DNA from: Streptomyces hygroscopicus
GTDB lineage: Bacteria > Actinomycetota > Actinomycetes > Streptomycetales > Streptomycetaceae
Direction of reading: 5' to 3'
Length of the DNA: 64,000 nucleotides
Assembly: GCA_002021875.1 (NCBI GenBank)
Contig: CP018627.1
Coordinates: forward strand, 6,510,001 to 6,574,000
The position numbers and the translations under genes are program-made. A model generated the notes under the pieces. That model was not told the origin of the DNA, did no database searches, and saw nothing but the letters and a program-made list of their open reading frames with translations. Below are positions 7,932 to 17,938 of the stretch, in pieces (position 1 is the first letter of the stretch; every line of letters starts with the position of its first letter).

Positions 7932-9098
7932 ATGCGGGAGACGGTGTGGCGGGCGGGGCGGGCCTCGGTGGCGTTGCTGCGGGGGGCCGGGATCGCCCTG
8001 GCCTCGTATCTGTTCATCGGGGTGGCGATGTTCGCCGCCGTTGCCATGGTCACCGTCGTGGGCGCGGGGGTGCTGCCCGAGTCCGTACTGCTGGTGCGCA
8101 GGACGGCCGGGTACAAGCGGCGGTGGGTGGGTGCCTGGACCGGGGAGCCCGTGCCCGAGGCGTACCAGCCGCTGAACGGTGAGGTGTTCGCGCGGGTACG
8201 GACGGCGGTCGGGGATCCGGGTACGTACCGCGATCTGCGCTGGCTCGCGGCCCACGCGGTCTACGGCTGGCTGCTGGCCTGCTGCGCGATGCCGGTGTGG
8301 GTCATCGGGCTGATGGTCGACGGGGTGTGGTGCGGGCTGCTGAAGCAGCGGGCCGTGGTGCTGCCGCTGATCGAGCGGCTCGTCGACCTCGACGCGGCAT
8401 GGTCGCGGGCGCTGCTGCTGCCGTCGCCGGAGGCGCTGCGCACCGCCCGGCTCGCCGAGCGGGTGGAGGAGCTGTCCGAGACCCGGGCGGGCGCCGTCGC
8501 CGCGCACGGGGCCGAACTGCGGCGCATCGAGCGGGACTTGCACGACGGTACGCAGGCGCGTCTGGTGGCGCTCTCGATGCGGGTGGGGCTGGCGCGGCGC
8601 GCGTACGACAAGGACCCCGAGGCGGCGCACAAGCTGCTGGAGGACGCGCAGGACCAGGCCGAGGAGGCCCTCACCGAGCTGCGCCATGTCGTGCGTGGCA
8701 TCCATCCGCCGATCCTCACCGACCGCGGACTCGTGGGCGCCGTAAGGGCGCTCGCGGCCGGCAGCGGGCTCGAGGTGTCCGTGGACGACGACGGGGTGGA
8801 GGACGGGCCCCGGGCACCGGCGGCGGTCGAGGCGGCCGCGTACTTCGTGATCGCGGAGGCGCTGACCAACGCGGCCAAGCACAGCGGGGCCGAGCGGGCG
8901 TCGGTCGAGCTCGTGCGGATGAGGGATAGGTTGAGGGTCGCGGTACGGGACGAGGGCCGGGGCGGGGCCGATCCCGCGGGCGGCAGTGGTCTGCTCGGCA
9001 TGCGGCGCCGGGTCGCGGCGCTGGACGGGACCGTGGAGATGACCAGCCCCGCCGGGGGGCCGACGCTGATCGAAGTGGAGCTGCCGTGCGTGTGGTGA
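7932..9098 (+). CDS. Sensor histidine kinase (NarL/DesK-type, HisKA_3)
   Basis: 388 residues. Hydrophobic segments near 13-45 and 103-135 anchor a short sensor region. The dimerisation/phosphoacceptor motif RDLHDGTQARL places the phosphorylated histidine at residue 204. The ATPase domain shows EALTNAAKHSGA (N box, about 308-320) and SGLLGMRRRVAALDG (G2 region). Members phosphorylate a LuxR-type regulator; the partner is encoded directly downstream with a 13-bp overlap. No ligand domain is recognisable. The start ATG at 7932 matches the likely leaderless transcript. Confidence 0.9.
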   Translation: MRETVWRAGRASVALLRGAGIALASYLFIGVAMFAAVAMVTVVGAGVLPESVLLVRRTAGYKRRWVGAWTGEPVPEAYQPLNGEVFARVRTAVGDPGTYRDLRWLAAHAVYGWLLACCAMPVWVIGLMVDGVWCGLLKQRAVVLPLIERLVDLDAAWSRALLLPSPEALRTARLAERVEELSETRAGAVAAHGAELRRIERDLHDGTQARLVALSMRVGLARRAYDKDPEAAHKLLEDAQDQAEEALTELRHVVRGIHPPILTDRGLVGAVRALAAGSGLEVSVDDDGVEDGPRAPAAVEAAAYFVIAEALTNAAKHSGAERASVELVRMRDRLRVAVRDEGRGGADPAGGSGLLGMRRRVAALDGTVEMTSPAGGPTLIEVELPCVW

Positions 9099-9760
9099 TC
9101 GCCGAGGACAACGCTCTGCTGCGGGAGGGCATGGTCCTGCTGCTGAACTCCGCCGGGCATGAGGTGGTGGCGGTCGCCTCCAGCGGCCCCGAGGTGCTGC
9201 CCGCCCTCCTCGAGCACCGTCCGGACGCGGCCGTACTCGACGTCCGCATGCCGCCGGGCTTCCGCGACGAGGGGCTGCGCGCGGCGCTCGCTGCGCGGCG
9301 GGAGATCCCCGGTCTGCCGGTGCTGGTGCTCTCGCAGTACGTCGAGGAGACCTACGCGACCGAGTTGCTGGCCGATGGCGCGGGCGGGCTCGGCTATCTG
9401 CTGAAGGACCGGGTGGGACGGGTCGAGGAGTTCCTGGACGCGCTGGAACGGGTGGTCGCGGGCGGTACGGCGCTGGATCCTGAGGTGGTCAAGGAGCTGA
9501 TGACCCGGCGCCGCGACGATCCGGTGGACGCCTTGACGCCGCGCGAGCGCGAGGTGCTGCACCTGATGGCGGAGGGACGGGACAACACCACGATCGCCCG
9601 GACGCTGGTGGTCTCGGAGCGCGCGGTCAGCAAGCACATCGGCAATGTCTTCGCCAAGCTGGGCCTGCCGCCGAGCGACAGCGGGCACCGGCGGGTGCTG
9701 GCGGTCCTGGCGTATCTCAACAAGGGGGCAGGCAAGGGGGAGTCGGCGGACAAGCGGTAG
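9086..9760 (+). CDS. LuxR/NarL-family response regulator
   Basis: 224 residues, starting with a GTG inside the kinase gene (13-bp overlap), so translation is probably coupled. The receiver domain has the acidic pair in AED (7-8), phosphoacceptor Asp52 (VLDVRMPP) and the conserved LLKDR Lys near 110. The C-terminal GerE helix-turn-helix begins LTPREREVLHLMAEG (about 149) and includes SERAVSKHIGNVFAKLGL. It is expected to regulate transcription in response to the adjacent kinase. It is followed at once by a minisatellite and a terminator hairpin. Confidence 0.92.
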   Translation: MRVVIAEDNALLREGMVLLLNSAGHEVVAVASSGPEVLPALLEHRPDAAVLDVRMPPGFRDEGLRAALAARREIPGLPVLVLSQYVEETYATELLADGAGGLGYLLKDRVGRVEEFLDALERVVAGGTALDPEVVKELMTRRRDDPVDALTPREREVLHLMAEGRDNTTIARTLVVSERAVSKHIGNVFAKLGLPPSDSGHRRVLAVLAYLNKGAGKGESADKR

Positions 9761-9778
9761 TGCCGGGCGTGGTGCGGG

Positions 9779-9955
9779 TACCGGGCCTGGTGCGGGACCC
9801 GGGCCTGGTGCAGGACCCGGGCCTGGTGCAGGACCCGGGCCTGGTGCAGGACCCGGGCCTGGTGCAGGACCCGGGCCTGGTGCAGGACCCGGGCCCGGTG
9901 CAGGACCCGGGCCCGGTGCAGGACCCGGGCCCGGCGCGGGACCCGGGCCCGGCGA
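9779..9955. repeat. 18-bp tandem minisatellite, about ten copies
   Basis: The unit CCCGGGCCTGGTGCAGGA repeats about ten times. It grades from a CCTGGTGC form on the left to a CCCGGCGC form on the right. The unit length is a multiple of three, so several frames stay open in both directions (PGLVQD, GPGPGA or PGPGPA), producing false ORFs. It lies just after the response-regulator stop. No spacers are present, so it is not a CRISPR array. Confidence 0.9.
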
Positions 9956-10025
9956 GATCTCGGCTCCGGCAGCGTTCGCGGCCGCGTGAGCCGTGGCTTT
10001 CCCCACCCCGCCCCTTCCCGAAAGA

Positions 10026-10040
10026 GGGGGCTCCGCCCCC
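10026..10040 (+). terminator. Small GC hairpin after the minisatellite
   Basis: GGGGGC-TCC-GCCCCC (10026-10040) is a perfect 6-bp stem with a 3-nt loop on the path of response-regulator transcription. It is a plausible weak terminator between the convergent regulator and ABC permease genes. Confidence 0.5.
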
Positions 10041-10074
10041 TCACCCCCACCGGGGCTCCGCCCCGGACCCCGCT

Positions 10075-10181
10075 CCTCAATCGCCGGAGGGGCTGAAAGA
10101 CCACGGATACCGTCCCCGCCCCGGACCCCGCTCCTCAAACGCCGGAGGGGCTGAAGGACCCTCAATCGCCGGAGGGGCTGA
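10075..10181. repeat. Three copies of a 22-bp Streptomyces-type intergenic repeat
   Basis: CCTCAATCGCCGGAGGGGCTGA occurs at 10075-10096, with a one-base variant at 10133-10154, and again at 10160-10181. Each holds a short dyad (CCTC...GAGG). Elements of this sequence are familiar from many Streptomyces intergenic regions, usually between convergent genes as here. They may act in termination. Confidence 0.7.
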
Positions 10182-10201
10182 AAGGCCGCGGATACGCTGA
10201 A

Positions 10202-12724
10202 TCACCGCGGATAACGTCCCCGCAGCGTCGTCCACACCGGTGGCAGCGACCCGGCCGCCGCCGTCACCGCGACCACCGAGACGATCACCGCGGCCTGCAC
10301 CGGCGGCAGGTACGGCAGCGTGCCCGCCATGGCCATGCTGAAGGCCAGCAGCGGTACGGACGCCACGACCGCCCCCACCACCAGCCCGGTCACCACCGTG
10401 GCCGCCGCCTCCAGGCGCAGCATCCGGCGCAGTTGGCGGCGGCCCGCGCCCGCCAGCCGCAGCAGCCGCAGCTCGGGGCGGCGTCCGGTGGCGATGAGCG
10501 CGAGGGTGCTCAGGACGGCGATCACCGTGAAGCCGCCGACCGCCCCGACCACCGCCACCGATACCACCTCGGCCAGCGCCCGCTCCGCCGCCTCGCCCCG
10601 CACCGGCGCCGGGTCCCGCTCCACGCGGGCCCCGGGCACCGCCCGCGCCAGCGCCTTCGTGACCGCCTTACGGTCGGCATCGGGCGCGGTCGCGACCAGG
10701 ACCCGGCCCGCGGCGGGCAGGGACGTGTGGCGCAGCAGATCCTCCCGGGAGAGCAGGAAGTCCCCGAGCGCGAGCGAGCGTTGGTACGTCGCCACGACCC
10801 GCAACCGGGTCTCCTGACCGTCCCCGAACCGCAGGGTCACCGTGGAGCCGGGCCGTGCGCCGAGGGAGTCCGCCCGGTCGGCGCCGACGGCGACCGTTCC
10901 GGGCCGTAGCCGGGCGAGGTCCCCGTCCCGCACTCCCGGGTCGAGGGTGTGGGTCAGCCGCTCCGGGGTGACGCCGAAGACCGGCAGCCGCTCCAGTTCG
11001 GGCGCACCGAGCCGGCTCCGCGCCAGCAGCACCGTGCCGGGGACGACCTCTGTCGCCGCCCGTACCCCCGGGACCTCGCGGATCCGCTCCACCGCCCCGG
11101 CCGGGAGCCCGCCGTCCGCGCGCACCGCGAGATCGGCGCGCAGCACCTGGCGGGCCTGGGCGTCCCCCGCGTGGGTCATGGTCGCGCCCCCGGCGAGCTG
11201 GACCCCGGCGAACGCGGTGACCAGCACGATCGGGGTGATCGCCGCGCCCAGCCGGTGAGCGGACGCGGCGCAGTTGGCGGCGGCGAGGCGGCCGCCGGGG
11301 CCGAACAGCCGCAGCGGAGCGCCGAGCACCCGCATCGCCCCCTCGGCGATCCACGGTCCGAGCACGGCGCAGGCGATCACCATCGTCACCGCCGCCCCAC
11401 CGGCCGCGGCCGCCGCGGTCGCGCCCTGCTGGAGGGCGGCCGTCCCGGCCGAACTCACGCCCACGAACAGCAGCACCAGCCCCGTGATGCGGCGCGCGCT
11501 GCCGGGGGCCCGCTCGCGCAGCGCCTCCGCCGGGCGCAGCTTGGCGGTCCCGGAGCAGCCGATGAGCGCCGCGATCCCGGCCACCAGGACGGTGACGGCG
11601 GCGGTGACCAGGGGCACGGGCCACAGCAGCGGGGGAAGCGTCAGCTCGAGTCCGGTGGGCAGCGCGCCCCGGGCGTCCAGCAGCGCGCGCAGCCCCAGGT
11701 ACGCGGGGACCGCCCCGGCCGCGCCCGCCAGCGCCGCCCAGGCCGCGACCCGCCCCACCTCCCGGCCCACGGCACCGCGCAACTGTCCCGGTGTGGCGCC
11801 GACCGCCCGCAACAGGCCCAGCTCGTGGGAGCGTTGCCGCAGCGCCTGGACGATGGTCGACGAGACCACGAGCAGCGCCACCAGGACGACGGCACCGGCC
11901 ACGGAGCCGAGTGCCGCCAGCAGCTCGCCGCGGGCGGGCGCGGCGGCCAGGAACTCGGCCTCTCCCCGCTCGCCCCCGGTCAGGACGCGCACGGCGGCCG
12001 GGTCCCCCTCGGCGCGGTGCCCGACGTCGGTGACACCGGCCGCCTCAAGGGCCTTCCGCACCCGCCCGGCCAGCTCCCCCGGGTCCGTGCCGGGTTCGGC
12101 GACGACCCCGATGGCGTCCAGCGCCTCCGGGTGGCCGGCCAGGCGGCGGGCCTCGGCGCCGGTGAACCAGACGGCGGAGCCGGGGCCTTCGGCGACGCCC
12201 ACGACGGTGTACGCCGTGTCGCGGCCCTCCACGCGCAGCGTCAGCCGCGCCCCGACGCGGCCCGCGCCGCCGCCCGTCACGACCTCGTCCGCGCGCTGCG
12301 GGGCGCGCCCCGTCCGTAGCGCGTAGGGCGCCAACTGGGCGGCCTCCCAGGGCCGTCCGGTGGCGGACCGGCCCGCGCGGCCCACCGGGAATTCCAGGTC
12401 GGCGACGGCCGTCCGCACCCCGGGCACCCCGCGCACCGCGGTCAGCGCCGTACGGGGGATCCGGACTCGCTCGGTGAGCCCGGCGCTCACGGTCTCGCGG
12501 TCGCCCAGCGACGCCGCGCTGAAGCGGGTGGTCTGGTCGCCGGCCACGACGAGGTCGGCCCCGGCGTACCGCTCCACCCGTGGATGTGCGCTCCAGGCCG
12601 AGGCGAGGGTCAGCCCGAACGCGCCGAGCAGCAGGGAGGTGAGGGTGAGCGCGGCGAAGACGGCGGTCCACGCCTTACGGTGGGCACGGGTGGCGCGAGC
12701 GGCCAGCAGGGTGGCGACCTTCAT
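10202..12724 (-). CDS. FtsX-family ABC transporter permease
   Basis: 840 residues with duplicated FtsX-type halves. There is an N-terminal membrane anchor (about 19-42) and a large extracytoplasmic domain. Three central helices follow from about 265 ([37 protein letters not shown], the coupling segment). A second extracytoplasmic domain lies near 500-690, and the last helices end near 830. Its start ATG overlaps the stop of the ATPase gene (ATGA), so it forms a two-gene operon. Such LolCDE/MacB-like systems move lipids, lipoproteins or peptides, or export antimicrobials. The substrate here is unknown. Confidence 0.9.
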   Translation of the reverse strand: MKVATLLAARATRAHRKAWTAVFAALTLTSLLLGAFGLTLASAWSAHPRVERYAGADLVVAGDQTTRFSAASLGDRETVSAGLTERVRIPRTALTAVRGVPGVRTAVADLEFPVGRAGRSATGRPWEAAQLAPYALRTGRAPQRADEVVTGGGAGRVGARLTLRVEGRDTAYTVVGVAEGPGSAVWFTGAEARRLAGHPEALDAIGVVAEPGTDPGELAGRVRKALEAAGVTDVGHRAEGDPAAVRVLTGGERGEAEFLAAAPARGELLAALGSVAGAVVLVALLVVSSTIVQALRQRSHELGLLRAVGATPGQLRGAVGREVGRVAAWAALAGAAGAVPAYLGLRALLDARGALPTGLELTLPPLLWPVPLVTAAVTVLVAGIAALIGCSGTAKLRPAEALRERAPGSARRITGLVLLFVGVSSAGTAALQQGATAAAAAGGAAVTMVIACAVLGPWIAEGAMRVLGAPLRLFGPGGRLAAANCAASAHRLGAAITPIVLVTAFAGVQLAGGATMTHAGDAQARQVLRADLAVRADGGLPAGAVERIREVPGVRAATEVVPGTVLLARSRLGAPELERLPVFGVTPERLTHTLDPGVRDGDLARLRPGTVAVGADRADSLGARPGSTVTLRFGDGQETRLRVVATYQRSLALGDFLLSREDLLRHTSLPAAGRVLVATAPDADRKAVTKALARAVPGARVERDPAPVRGEAAERALAEVVSVAVVGAVGGFTVIAVLSTLALIATGRRPELRLLRLAGAGRRQLRRMLRLEAAATVVTGLVVGAVVASVPLLAFSMAMAGTLPYLPPVQAAVIVSVVAVTAAAGSLPPVWTTLRGRYPR

Positions 12725-13497
12725 GCCGTCCGCCCGCCCAGCTCTTTGAGGATGCGGCGGATGTCGGCCGCCTCCGGCCGCTCCTGCCGCCAGACCAGCT
12801 TCCCCCGCATCAGGAACAGCGCCTCGTCGGCCCAGGCGGCGGCGAACGGGTCATGGGTGACCATGACGACCGTATGGCCCTCACGGTCGACGGCCTGCCG
12901 CAGCAGCGTCAGCGCCTCCTCCGCGGCGGCGGGGTCCAGTGCCCCCGTCGGCTCGTCGGCGAAGACGATGTCGGGCGTGGTCACCAGCGCGCGGGCGATC
13001 GCCACCCGCTGGCACTGCCCACCGGACAGCTCCGACGGCACGGCGCCGCCCCGGTCCCCCAGCCCGACCGCCGCAAGGGCCCGCAGATGCCGGTCGCCGG
13101 GGCTCTCGCCGCCGAGCATCAGCGGCAGGGCGACGTTCTCCGCGACGCTCAGCGACGGCACCAGGTGGTGCGCCTGGAAGACGAAGCCGATCCGCTCCCG
13201 CCGCAGCCGGGTCAGGGCCGCCTCGTTCAGCGAGGACAGTTGGGTGCCGCCGATGCGCACCGTGCCCGCCGTCGGCCGGTCGAGCCCGGCGGCGCACTGC
13301 AGCAAGGTCGACTTCCCGCACCCCGAGGGACCCATCACCGCGAGGAACCGTCCGCGCGGCACCGTCAGATGGATGGGGTGCAGCGCCACGACCCCCGGCC
13401 GGTACTCCCGGGTGACCCCGTCCAGGGTCAGCGCGTGGTGCCAGGTCCCCGCCTGCTCCGCGGTGGCCGTCGTACGGCCGCGCCACTGCCTCTTCAT
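12721..13497 (-). CDS. ABC transporter ATP-binding protein (LolD/MacB type)
   Basis: 258 residues from the ATG at 13495-13497. It has Walker [10 protein letters not shown] (56-64), a Q-loop in [14 protein letters not shown], signature LSGGQCQR (157-164), Walker B DIVFADEP (176-183) and an H-loop in MVTHD. It powers the FtsX-like permease encoded immediately downstream. A longer frame upstream to 13647 is open, but the ATG at 13497 sits at the conserved N terminus. The second Q of the signature is preceded by Cys, a harmless variation. Confidence 0.92.
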   Translation of the reverse strand: MKRQWRGRTTATAEQAGTWHHALTLDGVTREYRPGVVALHPIHLTVPRGRFLAVMGPSGCGKSTLLQCAAGLDRPTAGTVRIGGTQLSSLNEAALTRLRRERIGFVFQAHHLVPSLSVAENVALPLMLGGESPGDRHLRALAAVGLGDRGGAVPSELSGGQCQRVAIARALVTTPDIVFADEPTGALDPAAAEEALTLLRQAVDREGHTVVMVTHDPFAAAWADEALFLMRGKLVWRQERPEAADIRRILKELGGRTA

Positions 13498-13620
13498 CGG
13501 TCCGTCCCTCTGTCGGCTCCGGGCGGATCGAACGGGTCCGCCGGTCACCGAGAACGCTAGAAACGGGCGCGGACGCGCGGGAGAGAGCACGGTCCCGTAC
13601 TTGCAGGTGGTACAGCCCCC

Positions 13621-13645
13621 ACCCCGGGGTGGAGCAGGCTCCACC
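13621..13645. promoter_or_regulatory. Palindromic operator candidates upstream of the ABC exporter
   Basis: ACCCCGGGGT (13621-13630) is a perfect 10-bp palindrome and overlaps GGTGGAGC-AG-GCTCCACC (13628-13645), an 8-2-8 inverted repeat. They lie 125-150 bp upstream of the ATPase start and 100 bp upstream of gdhA, which is divergent. No regulator gene is adjacent. Confidence 0.4.
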
Positions 13646-13699
13646 ATCGCCTGATCTTCCCGGTCCGCGAGCGACTCCCTGGGCGCGCCGCCGTGGTGA

Positions 13700-15127
<1,428 letters not shown>

Positions 15128-15176
15128 GCCGGTCGGGTGCGCCGAGCCAGTCGCATCGGCATTGACGGCATACGGC

Positions 15177-16301
15177 TCACGCCGACGACGCCGACGGCAT
15201 GTCGGCCGCCGCGCGCACCGCGCCCAGCACCGGCTTGCGGAGCAGCAGCAGCGCTGCGTCGTCGTGGAGCCGCCCGCCCACATGGGTCAGCAGTTCGTCG
15301 TGGAGCGAGGCGAGCGTGCGGGACGGCTCGTCGCAGACGTGCCGCGGCACCCGCTCCAGCAGCGGGAAGTACTCCCGGCCGCGGTCCCGCGCCTCGATGA
15401 CCCCGTCCGTGTAGAGCAGCAGCTGGTCCCCGCCCGCGAACGGCACCACCTGGAGGCTCGGCAGATCGCCGCCCAGGGAGGCCAGACCGAGCGGCGGGGC
15501 CGGGCGGGTGGGCTCGACGGCGATGACGCCGGACTCGCCGACCAGCAGCGGCGGGGCGTGTCCGCAGTTGACGAGCTCCATCCGGCCGTCGCTGGGGTAT
15601 CCGGCGACCACGGCGGTGACGAAGTCGTCGGGCGCCAGGTTGCGGGACAGGCTGCGCTCGATCCGGGCGACGACGTCGAGCAGGTCGGGCTCGTCGTAGG
15701 CGGCCTCGCGGAAGACACCGAGCACCAGCGCGGCGGTGCTCACCGCGGGCAGCCCCTTGCCGCGCACATCGCCGACGATCAGCCGGACCCCGTACGGCGT
15801 GGGCAGCAGGGCATAGAGATCGCCGCCCACCCGTGCCTCCGCGGCAGCGGCGCTGTAGCGGACGGCCACCTGGAACTGGCCGACCCGCGCGGGCACCGGT
15901 TTGAGCAGGGCGTTCTGGGCGGCCTCGGCGACCGAGCGGACGTCGGCGAGCACCCGCTCACGGCGTCTGCGCAGGGCGCTGGCCCCGCAGCTCGCCAGGG
16001 ACACGGCGGCGGGCGTGGCCAGCAGGATCGCCTGGGTACGCACCGGCTCCACGCCCTGGGTGCCCAGGAACGCGCCCACCGCCACGGCGAGCAACCCGAT
16101 GCGTATCACCCCGTACGGTCCGCACTGGGCGGCGGCGAGCGCTGGACCAACGGCGAGCAGGGGCAGCCAGGCCAGCCCCTCCGAGGTGACGAGGGCCAGC
16201 AGGGCCACCCCACAAATGATGATGACGGGGACCGCGGGGGCGAAGTGCCGACGGCCGACCAGCTGGTCAGGGTCGGATGGGCGGAGTCGGGCCGGGAACA
16301 T
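15177..16301 (-). CDS. PP2C/SpoIIE-type serine phosphatase with membrane domain
   Basis: 374 residues. The N terminus (about 20-115) has four or so hydrophobic helices; the rest is a PPM phosphatase of the RsbU/SpoIIE class. Metal-binding motifs are VGGDLYALLP, LIVGDVRGKG, VNCGHAPPLLV, LLLYTDGVIEARD and DDAALLLL. These enzymes usually dephosphorylate anti-anti-sigma factors. The two SigF-like sigma factors of this chromosome lie 24 kb away, so a link is possible but unproven. It lacks a sensor domain other than the membrane part. Confidence 0.9.
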   Translation of the reverse strand: MFPARLRPSDPDQLVGRRHFAPAVPVIIICGVALLALVTSEGLAWLPLLAVGPALAAAQCGPYGVIRIGLLAVAVGAFLGTQGVEPVRTQAILLATPAAVSLASCGASALRRRRERVLADVRSVAEAAQNALLKPVPARVGQFQVAVRYSAAAAEARVGGDLYALLPTPYGVRLIVGDVRGKGLPAVSTAALVLGVFREAAYDEPDLLDVVARIERSLSRNLAPDDFVTAVVAGYPSDGRMELVNCGHAPPLLVGESGVIAVEPTRPAPPLGLASLGGDLPSLQVVPFAGGDQLLLYTDGVIEARDRGREYFPLLERVPRHVCDEPSRTLASLHDELLTHVGGRLHDDAALLLLRKPVLGAVRAAADMPSASSA

Positions 16302-16403
16302 GACCTGCTTCGCTGCTCTCTTCCACTGGGGACAAGTGATACCGGAGATGTCCGTTACATCCAGAGAAACAGCGATTCCATAGGTTCGGCAAGGGCCGCG
16401 TTT

Positions 16404-17183
16404 TCAGATAGTGAGCGAGAGGTGTCTGCTCACCCGGTTCGCCGTCGGGACCAGGTGGGTCCGGAACAGCTCACGGTGCGGATCCTTCCTCGCCAGCCGG
16501 GCCAGCCGGGCCACCGGCAGCGAGATCCCGAGCGAGCCGAGCCGGTCCCCGCAGTGGATCGGCACCGCGAAGCAGGCCGTGCCCAGGGCGTACTCCTCCA
16601 GGTCCGCGACCAGCGGGCTGCCGGTCGGGGAGTCCAGCCGGCGCAGCAGATCGTCGGAGCGGGTGACGGTGCGCGGGGTGAGATCGACGAGCGGATGGCG
16701 GGACAGATAGTCGTGGCGGGCGTCGTCGTCCAGCTCGCGCAGTACGCATTTGCCCAGCGCGGTGGCGTGCCCGGCGTCCTCGCACCCCACCCACAGATCG
16801 ACCCGGGGCGCCTGCGGACCGTCGACGATGTCCACGATCCGGATCTCGCCCTCCTCGTAGAAGGTGAGGTAGGCGGCGGCGGAAAGCTCGTCGCGCAACG
16901 CGGCCAGGGTGGGCCGGACCCGGGCGAGCAGCGCCTGATCCCGGCTTCCGGATTCGAGGGTGCGCAGCTTGTCGCCGATCACGAAACCGCCGTCGTCCAG
17001 CCGGCGCACATAGCCGTCGTGGACCAGCGTCCGCAGCAGGTGGTAGGTGGTCGCCAGCGGCAGCCCCGTCTCCCGTGCGAGCCGCTTGGCCGGCGCGCCG
17101 CCCTCATGCGCGCCCACCGCCTCCATCAGCCGGAAGGCCCGCTGTACGGATGTGATCAGCGTAGGCGCTGTTTGAACACCCAT
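16404..17183 (-). CDS. IclR-family transcriptional regulator
   Basis: 259 residues. The winged helix-turn-helix is N-terminal (LITSVQRAFRLMEAV, then LARETGLPLATTYHLLRTLVHDGYV, about 25-55). The C-terminal IclR effector domain has GHATALGKCVL and LGTACFAVPIHCGDRLGSLGISLP. The ATG at 17183 is preferred because the family N terminus begins here; an upstream ATG at 17219 would add 12 residues. Known members sense small organic acids or aromatic metabolites. The nearby oxidase/amidase genes are the nearest catabolic targets, but no site is evident. Confidence 0.9.
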   Translation of the reverse strand: MGVQTAPTLITSVQRAFRLMEAVGAHEGGAPAKRLARETGLPLATTYHLLRTLVHDGYVRRLDDGGFVIGDKLRTLESGSRDQALLARVRPTLAALRDELSAAAYLTFYEEGEIRIVDIVDGPQAPRVDLWVGCEDAGHATALGKCVLRELDDDARHDYLSRHPLVDLTPRTVTRSDDLLRRLDSPTGSPLVADLEEYALGTACFAVPIHCGDRLGSLGISLPVARLARLARKDPHRELFRTHLVPTANRVSRHLSLTI

Positions 17184-17240
17184 ACATCCAGCTTGCTCCC
17201 GGTATGACCGGATGAGCAAGATCTGAGAGATCGGACCCGC

Positions 17241-17277
17241 GTGAGGGGCGCCGACCGGTGTGGTCGGCGCCCCTCAC
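17241..17277. terminator. Strong hairpin between SRPBCC and IclR genes
   Basis: GTGAGGGGCGCCGACC pairs perfectly with GGTCGGCGCCCCTCAC around a GGTGT loop (16-bp stem). It lies downstream of the minus-strand SRPBCC gene and upstream of the IclR gene, so it insulates the two. Confidence 0.85.
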
Positions 17278-17329
17278 GGACGTATGAGATCAGTGCGGTC
17301 GGCCGGGGAGAGCCGGCCGCGCGATGTGG

Positions 17330-17788
17330 TCAGCCGGGGGAGATCCGGCCGCGCCAGGCGCCTTCCGCCTCGCCGCGCCGCTCGATGAAGTCCTTGAACC
17401 TCCGCAGGTCCCCCTTCACCTGCCGGTCGAGCGTCCCGGTCAGGTCCGCGGCCTTCTCCGCCATCCCGCTCGGCTGGAAGACCAGGGCCAGATTGACCCG
17501 GGTGTGGCGCTCGTCGAGGGGCTCGAAGGTCACCAGGCCCTGCTGCCGCACCTCACCGGAGGTGGTGCGCCATGCGATGCGCTCGTCGGGAAGCTGATCC
17601 ACGATCTCGGTGTCGAACTCCCGGTGCACACCGGCGATGGAGGTCGCCCAGTGGTTGTGGCGTTCGTCCACCTGGGTGACCTGATCCACACCTTCCATGA
17701 ACCTCGGGAACTCGGTGAACTGCGTCCACTGGTTGTAGGCGGTGTGGAGCGGAACCCCAACCTCGACGGACTCCCGCACGGTGCTCAT
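17330..17788 (-). CDS. SRPBCC-family protein (polyketide cyclase/dehydrase-like)
   Basis: 152 residues. The START-like fold pattern is clear: an N-terminal strand (VRESVEVGVPLHTAYNQWTQFTEFPRFMEGVDQVTQVD), central strands (HWATSIAGVHREFDTEI, ERIAWRTTSG, GLVTFEPLDERHTRVNLAL) and a long C-terminal helix (DLRRFKDFIERRG). These proteins bind hydrophobic ligands; stand-alone Streptomyces members are usually not part of polyketide clusters. It has its own terminator and is likely monocistronic. Confidence 0.85.
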   Translation of the reverse strand: MSTVRESVEVGVPLHTAYNQWTQFTEFPRFMEGVDQVTQVDERHNHWATSIAGVHREFDTEIVDQLPDERIAWRTTSGEVRQQGLVTFEPLDERHTRVNLALVFQPSGMAEKAADLTGTLDRQVKGDLRRFKDFIERRGEAEGAWRGRISPG

Positions 17789-17938
17789 CGGTGACTCCTT
17801 TCGATGTGGTCGTGTCGCTCACCACGGCGGGTTTCCGAGAGCGCTGGGCCAAAACCTGCGCCCGGACGATCGGCGCGGTGACAGGACCGGACGATCGGCG
17901 CGCCCGACGACAGGAGCAGAGCCGGGGACAGCCGCGGA

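Noticed and set aside
9779..9955. Possible CRISPR array
   Set aside because: Units are contiguous with no unique spacers and there are no cas genes.
9760..10200. Open frame through the minisatellite as a Pro/Gly-rich protein
   Set aside because: All frames stay open because the unit is 18 bp; no ribosome site or downstream domain supports coding.
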